A stretch of 11,019 nucleotides of DNA from an uncultured Hymenobacter sp. Lineage in GTDB: Bacteria; Bacteroidota; Bacteroidia; Cytophagales; Hymenobacteraceae. The stretch is taken from assembly GCA_937871705.1 (NCBI GenBank), contig CALMOO010000372.1:1-11019 (forward strand), given 5' to 3'. Shown here piece after piece: positions 6,476 to 11,019 of this stretch. A program made the position numbers and the translations under genes. Within the stretch, counting starts at the first letter, position 1, and each line of letters begins with the position of its first letter. The notes below the pieces were generated by a model. That model was given only the letters and a program-made list of their open reading frames with translations, was not told where the DNA came from and made no database searches.

Positions 6476-8380
6476 CTACAGCTGCTTGGCAAAGCTGACC
6501 CTGATTTTGGTTTGAAAATCGCCGATTACCTTGAAAATTTCCTTTAGCGTCACGCGCTCGACTTTCGTTAGCTTCTTGGGGTCTAGATAGTTGGTGGGGG
6601 GTAGCTTGTCATGTATCATTTGGGCGGCTTGCTTTTTGAGGCGCACGCCCATGAGGTAGTAGTACGATTGCAGCAGCTCCTGGTAGTCCTTCTCGTTGAA
6701 CACGCCGGCCTCGTGCAGGGCTGCCAGCCGCTCGCCGGTGTTGGTGACGAAAATGCGGTGCTTGAGGGCAAACACCCGCACCAAATCAACGATGGGCGAC
6801 ATGGTGCGCTTGAGGTTGATGACCTGCTGGTCGCCCACCGAGATGGTGCGGATATTATTGAAAAACGTCAGCGGCGGCTCGTACTGCAAGGCATTGGTGG
6901 CCATGTAGTGCAAAAAACGGTCGAGCGGCTTTTGCAGCTCCAGGTCCAGAAACTCGCGCAACTCGTCGATGATGGCGACCTCGCCGTAGAGGTAGCGACA
7001 GTCGAAAAACGCGGCGAAGCGCATCACGGCCCCGGGATTCGACTCATTAATCCACTCCGAATAATTGCGTTTCCAGTGCGAGAGCGAGTGCGTCCACTTC
7101 GGGTTTTTGGCCATGAAGCCGCCGTCGCAGAAGCTAAACCCTATCTCGTTGAGCTGGTCCGAGACGCGCTCCGAAAATTGCAAAAAGTACTCGCGCACTT
7201 CCTCGCGGTGCTCGTTGGCCTTGTCTTCGTAGATGATGGCATTGTCCTGGTCCGTGAGCAGGGTTTGCTCCTTGCGCCCCTCCGAGCCCAGCACCATAAA
7301 CACGAACTTAGCTGGCGGCGGCCCCAGCTCCTGAATCACGTCCTCAATCACCTTGAGGGCGATAGAATCGGCCACGGTTGTAATCACCTGGTTCACGATT
7401 TCGGCCTTCACGCCGCGGTCAAGTAGCTGGTGCACAATGTTGGGCACCTTCTGCCAGTTGCGCCGCAGCTCGCGCCCCGACTGTGCCTGCCTTACCCCCT
7501 GAATAAACAAAAACGGTGACTGTGCCTGCTCGGTCAGCAGCTTGGTGCGGCTGATGAAGCCCAGGTACTGGCCCGCGCGCTCGACCAGCAGGTAGCGCGT
7601 CTTGGTCCGGAACATCAATAGCATGGCCTCGTACACAAACGCCTCGCTGCTGACCGAGGTTGTCGGCGTATCCATTAGGTTAACAATAGGTTGGTGCGCG
7701 TCGGCGAGGCCGGCTACCACCTTGTCGCGCAGCGTAATATCCGTCACGTAGCCCACGATTTGCGCGCCATCCTCACCCAGCACAAAGTAGCAGCTGCTGC
7801 GGGCGCGCGCCATGAGGCGGGCCACCTCGTGGGTGGGGGTAGTGCCGGGGCAAGCCAGCACCTCGCGTAATTCTACGGCGGCCAAGCGGCGCGAGTAGAG
7901 CTGGTCGGCCGCAATAAAATTCTCAGTAGTCTGCGTGTTGGGCTGCACCAAGTGCGCGTACTCATCGCTCAGCATCAGCTCGCCGTAGCGGCTGGTGAAG
8001 TAATGAAAAAATGCCTCGTAGCCCAGGCACAGCGACTTAAAGTCGTTGCGATGCAGGAAATACACCTGCGTACCGGCGTGCGCCAGCACGGTGCGCAACG
8101 AGCGTTTTTTATTGAGCAGCACCGACACGCCACCGTAGCAGGTGCCGGGCCCGTAGGGCTCGGGCAGGCGCCGCACTTGGTGGCTGTCGTAGAAAAACGT
8201 GTCGTAGCCCCCGGCCACCACCAGGTCTACCCCGCGTAGCTTGCTCTCGCCCTGGCGGTAAATCAGGGTTTCTTTCGGGTATATTACTTCCTGAAGCAGG
8301 CCGGCCACCTCTTCCAGCACCTCTAGGGGTAGCAGGTCGAAGGGCGGCACCATGCGTAGAAATTTAAGCCGGTCGGTCAT
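6476..8380 (-). CDS. cNMP-binding/CBS/DUF294 nucleotidyltransferase-like protein
   Basis: A complete 634-residue cytoplasmic protein. Its domains in order are: a cyclic-nucleotide-binding-like fold (about 10-135); a CBS pair (about 170-285, with YVTDITLRDK and GFISRTKLL); a DUF294 nucleotidyltransferase domain with VLGSEGRKEQTLLTDQDNA (363-381), whose GSEGR (365-369) and DQD (376-378) fit the GlnD-type active site; and the DUF294 C-terminal helical domain (MAKNPKWTHSLSHWKRNYSEWI, to about 620). Proteins of this layout are thought to be signal-responsive nucleotidyltransferases; the target is unknown. The cNMP phosphate-binding cassette looks degenerate (YGGVSVLLNKKRSLR, with Gly where Glu is usual), so cAMP binding is doubtful. 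The start is the ATG at 8380; upstream in-frame codons to 8560 encode low-complexity sequence (a Pro-rich run) and overlap the regulator gene. It is divergent from the two-component operon. In other bacteria such genes often neighbour acetate permease or an exonuclease, neither seen here. Confidence 0.93.
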   Translation of the reverse strand: MTDRLKFLRMVPPFDLLPLEVLEEVAGLLQEVIYPKETLIYRQGESKLRGVDLVVAGGYDTFFYDSHQVRRLPEPYGPGTCYGGVSVLLNKKRSLRTVLAHAGTQVYFLHRNDFKSLCLGYEAFFHYFTSRYGELMLSDEYAHLVQPNTQTTENFIAADQLYSRRLAAVELREVLACPGTTPTHEVARLMARARSSCYFVLGEDGAQIVGYVTDITLRDKVVAGLADAHQPIVNLMDTPTTSVSSEAFVYEAMLLMFRTKTRYLLVERAGQYLGFISRTKLLTEQAQSPFLFIQGVRQAQSGRELRRNWQKVPNIVHQLLDRGVKAEIVNQVITTVADSIALKVIEDVIQELGPPPAKFVFMVLGSEGRKEQTLLTDQDNAIIYEDKANEHREEVREYFLQFSERVSDQLNEIGFSFCDGGFMAKNPKWTHSLSHWKRNYSEWINESNPGAVMRFAAFFDCRYLYGEVAIIDELREFLDLELQKPLDRFLHYMATNALQYEPPLTFFNNIRTISVGDQQVINLKRTMSPIVDLVRVFALKHRIFVTNTGERLAALHEAGVFNEKDYQELLQSYYYLMGVRLKKQAAQMIHDKLPPTNYLDPKKLTKVERVTLKEIFKVIGDFQTKIRVSFAKQL

Positions 8381-8385
8381 GTGGG

Positions 8386-8393
8386 CGAAGGTA
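8386..8393 (-). promoter_or_regulatory. -7-like box directly upstream of the DUF294 gene
   Basis: On the minus strand this reads TACCTTCG, one mismatch from TAnnTTTG, ending 5 bases before the ATG at 8380. As with the DUF5020 gene, the position would imply an almost leaderless transcript. Confidence 0.35.
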
Positions 8394-8453
8394 GGAGAGA
8401 GTTTGGTGTTAGGAGGAGGGGTAGGGGGCGGTGGTACCCTACTGCCCAGCCCG

Positions 8454-8462
8454 CACCTTTGT
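8454..8462 (+). promoter_or_regulatory. Candidate -7 box of the two-component operon
   Basis: CACCTTTGT is one mismatch from TAnnTTTG and lies 37 bases before the response-regulator ATG, leaving a leader of about 30 bases. No TTTG is seen at normal -33 spacing. The region just upstream (8411-8434) is very G-rich. Confidence 0.4.
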
Positions 8463-8498
8463 AGCCTGCCGCCCAGAACCGGCCAGTGCTTTACCGCT

Positions 8499-9179
8499 AT
8501 GAAAATCCTACTAGTCGAAGACGAGCCCGCCGTGGCGGGCTTTCTGCACCAGGGCCTCACCGAGCAAGGCTACACCGTAGACCTGGCCGCCGATGGCCTG
8601 CTCGGCCTGCGCCGCGCCCAAAGCACGCACTACGACTGCCTCATCCTCGACCAAATGCTGCCCGGCCTCAGCGGGCTGGAAGTGTGCCGCCAGGTGCGCG
8701 CCCACGATTCGGGCGTGCCCATTCTGCTGCTCACGGCCCTGGGCGAAACCGACGATAAAATCCGAGGCCTCGATGCCGGGGCCGACGACTACCTCGTTAA
8801 GCCATTCGCGTTCAGTGAGCTGCTGGCGCGCCTCCGGGCGCTGGTGCGGCGCCGCACCGAAGCGCCGGCCCAGGCTGCCGTGCTGCACCTGGCCGACCTC
8901 ACCCTCGACCCCGGCACCAAGCGCGTGGAGCGCGCCGGCCAGGAAATTCAGCTCACCGCCCGTGAATTTTCGCTGCTCGAATACCTGCTGCGCAACCAAG
9001 GCCGAGTAGTGAGCCGCGCCAACCTCCTGGAGCACGTCTGGGATTTGAGCTTCGACACAGGCTCCAACGTCATCGACGTCTACATCAATTTTCTGCGTAA
9101 AAAGGTCGATAAAGGCTTCGAGCCCAAGCTCATTCACACGCTGGTAGGTATGGGCTACGTAATGAAAATAGGGGGGTAG
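8499..9179 (+). CDS. OmpR/PhoB-family response regulator
   Basis: A complete 226-residue DNA-binding response regulator. The receiver domain (1-118) has the acidic pair D8/E9, phosphoacceptor D51 in LILDQMLPG, T79 in LLLTA and K101 in VKPFAF, all the conserved residues. A winged-helix DNA-binding domain of the OmpR type follows (about 128-224: LTAREFSLLEYLLRNQGRVVSRANLLEHVW, then the recognition-helix region NVIDVYINFLRKKVD and the wing GMGYV). It acts in the cytoplasm, and phosphorylation normally promotes dimer binding to direct repeats. The ATG at 8499 starts directly with MKILLVEDE, the typical beginning; the longer upstream frame encodes low-complexity Gly-rich sequence. Its kinase partner follows after 169 bases that contain a repeat element. 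The stop codon overlaps a GGGGTAGGG motif. A likely target is the TTAAT array at 10761-10808. Confidence 0.96.
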   Translation: MKILLVEDEPAVAGFLHQGLTEQGYTVDLAADGLLGLRRAQSTHYDCLILDQMLPGLSGLEVCRQVRAHDSGVPILLLTALGETDDKIRGLDAGADDYLVKPFAFSELLARLRALVRRRTEAPAQAAVLHLADLTLDPGTKRVERAGQEIQLTAREFSLLEYLLRNQGRVVSRANLLEHVWDLSFDTGSNVIDVYINFLRKKVDKGFEPKLIHTLVGMGYVMKIGG

Positions 9180-9199
9180 GGCAACGAGTAAGTATGGTT

Positions 9200-9311
9200 G
9201 TGCTTACGAGCCTGCGAAGCAATTCTTGCTTGTCGTTTGCTTCAGCAGAGTTACTACCTCAAAGTGACGAAGAGATTGCCGCGCTCCGTGTTGCTACGCT
9301 CGCAAAGACAG
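9200..9311. repeat. REP/MITE-like imperfect inverted repeat between regulator and kinase
   Basis: The left part (about 9200-9226, with CTTACGAGC and GAAGCAATTCTT) is mirrored by the right part (about 9271-9311, with AGAGATTGCC and GCTCGCAAAGAC on the plus strand). Reverse-complemented, the right part reads GTCTTTGCGAGC, then GGCAATCTCTT, matching the left in both outer and inner blocks with a size difference between them. The style, including CGAAGCAAT, GCGAG and GAGATTGC, is that of dispersed intergenic elements in Bacteroidota genomes. No coding capacity is credible. It probably inserted between two genes that are normally almost adjacent, and the transcript may fold here. Confidence 0.5.
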
Positions 9312-9348
9312 TTCCTCCTTGTTCATTGTTTATGCGCCCATTTACCTC

Positions 9349-10764
9349 ATGACCATTCGCCTGCGCTTGGCCCTGCAATTCGGGGCTATTCTGGGAATAA
9401 CGCTGCTGCTATTTGCGTTGGCTATTTACGTGGCCACGCAGGTTTCGCGGCGTCAGGCATTTACCCAAAGCCTATTTCGGCGCACGCAGGTGGTGGGCCA
9501 CGCCTATGCCGACGGCTTGCAGCACACCGATGCTGGCCAGCAGGCGTCGTACCGGCGCTACCTGCGCCAGCTCTACCGCACGCTGCCCAGCGAGGGGGGT
9601 AGGGTGTACGATGCTGCTAACCAGTTGGTATTCAGCGAAGGCCAGGTGCAGGCCAAGTCGGTGCCTACCGAATGGCTGGCCGAGGTGCGCCGCGCCGGCC
9701 GCGCCGTGCTCGAACCTGAAACCAACTACCACGAAACTGTGGGCCTGCTCTACCACGATGCCCGTTTGGGCCCGTTGGTGGTAGTGGCCTCGTCGGTAGA
9801 TGAGGACAGTCGCCAGCAACTAGGGCAGCTGCGGCAACTGCTGGCGGTAGGCCTGCTGGTGGCACTGGTGGCGGCAGGGGTAGGGAGTTGGGCGTTTGCC
9901 GGGCAGGCGCTGCGGCCGTTGCGGCGCATGGTGCAGGAGGTCGATGGCATCACGGCCACCGACCTGAGCCAGCGCCTCACCCAGGCCAGCGGCGCTACCG
10001 ACGAAATTGGCCTACTGGCCCAGCGCTTCAACCGTCTGCTCGACCGCCTCGAAGCAGCTTTTGCCGGGCAGCGCACCTTCGTGCGCGACGCCTCGCACGA
10101 GCTGCGGACACCCCTCACGGCCCTCATCGGCGAGCTCGAAGTGGCCCTGCTGCAAGCCGAGCGCCCGCCTGCCGAGTACCGGCGCGTGCTCCAGCGCACG
10201 CTCGACTCGGCCCGCCAGCTCAACGACCTCACCAACGGCCTGCTGCAAATAGCGCGTGCTTCCGACGACCCCTCGCAGGTGCCCATGACCCCCGTGCGCC
10301 TCGATGAGCTGCTGCTGCAAGCCCACGAACTGCTGCTGCATCGCTACCCCACCTCCCGCGTCGATATCGACCTTGGCGAAGCTGACGAGGCAGGCGCCGG
10401 CCTCCTGCACGGCAACGAGGCCCTGCTGCTGGCGGCCATACTCAATGTGCTCGACAATGCCTGCAAGTTTTCGGCTGGCACGGGCCGAGCCGTCACGGCC
10501 ACGCTGGCGCGCACGCCTACCCGCCTCTCGCTGCTCGTGGCCGACGAAGGCCCCGGCATGAGCGCCGCCGACTTGCAGCAGGTGTTCGTGCCTTTTTATC
10601 GGGCGGCAGCGGCGCGGGCAGTACCGGGCCACGGCATTGGGCTGCCGCTCACCGCCCGCATCATGGCGCTGCACGGCGGCACGGTGCGCGTGGCCAGCGA
10701 GCCCGGCCAGGGCACCCGCGTGCGGCTAGATTGGCCAATAACTAACTTATATAAAGCGAGTTAA
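9349..10764 (+). CDS. Sensor histidine kinase, partner of the OmpR-family regulator
   Basis: A complete 471-residue inner-membrane kinase. Membrane segment one spans about residues 8-30 and segment two about 163-187, enclosing a periplasmic sensor domain of about 130 residues that I cannot assign to a family. A HAMP linker follows (about 186-240), then HisKA with H250 in the H-box (VRDASHELRTPLTALIGELE). The HATPase domain has the N-box (NVLDNACKFS, N366/N370), G1 (ADEGPGM, D399) and G2 (GHGIGLPL, 427-434), so it should be active. The architecture is that of CusS/BaeS-like classical kinases. I chose the ATG at 9349; a TTG at 9319 would add ten residues (FIVYAPIYL-like) in front of the basic start, and is less likely. 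It is co-oriented with the regulator gene, though separated from it by the inverted-repeat element. Its stop codon overlaps the first TTAAT box downstream. Confidence 0.95.
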   Translation: MTIRLRLALQFGAILGITLLLFALAIYVATQVSRRQAFTQSLFRRTQVVGHAYADGLQHTDAGQQASYRRYLRQLYRTLPSEGGRVYDAANQLVFSEGQVQAKSVPTEWLAEVRRAGRAVLEPETNYHETVGLLYHDARLGPLVVVASSVDEDSRQQLGQLRQLLAVGLLVALVAAGVGSWAFAGQALRPLRRMVQEVDGITATDLSQRLTQASGATDEIGLLAQRFNRLLDRLEAAFAGQRTFVRDASHELRTPLTALIGELEVALLQAERPPAEYRRVLQRTLDSARQLNDLTNGLLQIARASDDPSQVPMTPVRLDELLLQAHELLLHRYPTSRVDIDLGEADEAGAGLLHGNEALLLAAILNVLDNACKFSAGTGRAVTATLARTPTRLSLLVADEGPGMSAADLQQVFVPFYRAAAARAVPGHGIGLPLTARIMALHGGTVRVASEPGQGTRVRLDWPITNLYKAS

Positions 10765-10808
10765 TAAGTTTTAATATCGTTTTAATGTCACTTTAATCTG
10801 TACTTAAT
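10761..10808 (+). promoter_or_regulatory. Array of five phased TTAAT boxes, probable response-regulator operator
   Basis: TTAAT occurs at 10761, 10771, 10782, 10793 and 10804, with starts 10, 11, 11 and 11 bases apart; three copies are the longer TTTAAT. OmpR/PhoB-family regulators bind direct repeats with about 11-bp spacing, on one face of the helix, so tandem dimers of the neighbouring regulator are the natural candidate. The last box ends 10 bases before the -7-like element at 10819, the usual place for activation. The link to this regulator is inferred. Confidence 0.65.
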
Positions 10809-10818
10809 AGCGTGCTCG

Positions 10819-10826
10819 TAACCTTG
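10819..10826 (+). promoter_or_regulatory. Candidate -7 box of the SulP transporter gene
   Basis: TAACCTTG is one mismatch from TAnnTTTG. It follows the TTAAT array and would give a leader of about 50 bases to the ATG at 10884. The absence of a TTTG at -33 fits a promoter that depends on an activator. Confidence 0.45.
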
Positions 10827-10853
10827 CCTAGCCGTTCGAAACAAGCCTGTGTA

Positions 10854-10882
10854 TGGGGCTGCACTTCGGGCCAATAGCCCCA
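10854..10882 (+). promoter_or_regulatory. Leader hairpin next to the SulP start codon
   Basis: TGGGGCT (10854-10860) pairs with AGCCCCA (10876-10882) over 7 bp with a 15-base loop. The stem ends one base before the ATG at 10884, so it could mask the ribosome landing site. No T-run follows, so it is not an obvious terminator of the kinase gene. Confidence 0.4.
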
Positions 10883-10883
10883 C

Positions 10884-11019
10884 ATGACGCACGTAGTTTC
10901 TTCGGCCTCCCGCACGGGAGCCCCCATTGTGGCCGCTGTTCCGCCCATTGCCCCGCGGCCCTCAAGCTTTAGCTCCCTGGGGCAGGATGCGCCGGCCGGG
11001 CTGGTGGTATTTCTGGTAG
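10884..11019 (+). CDS. Probable SulP-family inorganic anion transporter (5' fragment)
   Basis: Only the first 45 codons are present, and the frame is open at the window edge. After about 28 polar/Pro-rich residues the sequence reads FSSLGQDAPAGLVVFLV, which resembles the start of the first membrane helix in Bacteroidota SulP permeases (typically D-x-PAG/PAS-VVVFLVALPLCLGIA). SulP proteins carry sulfate, bicarbonate or other anions across the inner membrane; the substrate cannot be told here. The start is the ATG at 10884; the earlier ATG at 10853 is in another frame, so it does not extend this one. The gene lies just downstream of the two-component pair and the TTAAT array, which suggests control by that system. 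The assignment depends on a very short match. Confidence 0.6.
   Translation, partial: MTHVVSSASRTGAPIVAAVPPIAPRPSSFSSLGQDAPAGLVVFLV

Larger units (their letters stand above)
8418..9885 (+). repeat. Cluster of four GGGGTAGGG motifs
   Basis: Exact copies lie at 8418-8426, 9173-9181, 9596-9604 and 9877-9885. A fifth same-strand copy is at 1053-1061 and one reverse copy at 564-572. The inner octamer GGGTAGGG also occurs reversed at 3554-3561. It sits in both coding and non-coding DNA and in more than one codon frame, so it is not a protein-level repeat. Confidence 0.6.

Noticed and set aside
6611..7426. Plus-strand open frame of 271 codons
   Set aside because: It lies wholly antisense to the well-supported DUF294 gene and its translation is a shadow rich in His/Val/Leu without family resemblance.
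8352..8498. Longer N-terminus for the response regulator
   Set aside because: The extension is Gly-rich, overlaps the divergent gene's start and precedes a textbook MKILLVEDE start.
8511..9137. Minus-strand open frame of 208 codons
   Set aside because: It is antisense to the response-regulator gene, whose receiver and winged-helix motifs are complete; high GC creates long shadow frames.
9198..9602. 134-codon frame over the regulator-kinase gap
   Set aside because: It covers the palindromic element and then overlaps the kinase N-terminus in another frame; the protein has no recognisable feature.

Overview
The window looks like chromosome from a GC-rich member of the Bacteroidota, most likely a Hymenobacter-like cytophagal bacterium. 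The reasons are a high-GC coding style, start codons without clear Shine-Dalgarno sequences, several boxes resembling the Bacteroidota -7 element (TAnnTTTG), a DUF5020-type outer-membrane protein, and an N-terminal domain of a kind seen in Bacteroidota membrane-anchored proteins. The genus is inferred from style and protein resemblance, not from a marker gene.

Layout from left to right. (1) Bases 1-1917, minus strand: an AsmA-like envelope protein whose 3' end lies outside the window. (2) Bases 2133-4187, plus strand: a complete transketolase, followed by a very strong intrinsic terminator (17 perfect base pairs, extendable to 22, then a T-rich tail). (3) Bases 4297-6346: two divergent, AT-richer genes. 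One encodes a DUF5020/Tsx-like outer-membrane beta-barrel (minus). The other encodes a membrane-anchored protein with a cytoplasmic N-terminal domain and a probable lectin-like periplasmic domain (plus). The second gene is split by a -1 frameshift that falls exactly on a canonical T TTT TTC slippery heptamer. (4) Bases 6476-8380, minus strand: a cNMP-binding/CBS/DUF294 nucleotidyltransferase protein. (5) Bases 8499-10764, plus strand: an OmpR-family response regulator and its sensor histidine kinase, separated by a REP/MITE-like imperfect inverted repeat. (6) Bases 10761-10883: a regulatory region with five TTAAT boxes spaced 10-11 bp apart, a -7-like box and a 5' UTR hairpin. It leads into the truncated start of a probable SulP-family anion transporter.

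The most coherent functional unit is the right-hand end. The two-component pair lies directly upstream of a promoter whose boxes repeat with the helical spacing used by OmpR/PhoB-type regulators. The likely logic is that the kinase senses an envelope signal, the regulator binds the TTAAT array, and the SulP transporter is switched. The other points worth checking are the frameshift/slippery site, an enriched KOPS-like octamer (GGGTAGGG), and promoter-like boxes placed so close to start codons that leaderless transcripts are suggested. I see no CRISPR array, tRNA, rRNA, phage gene or insertion-sequence transposase.
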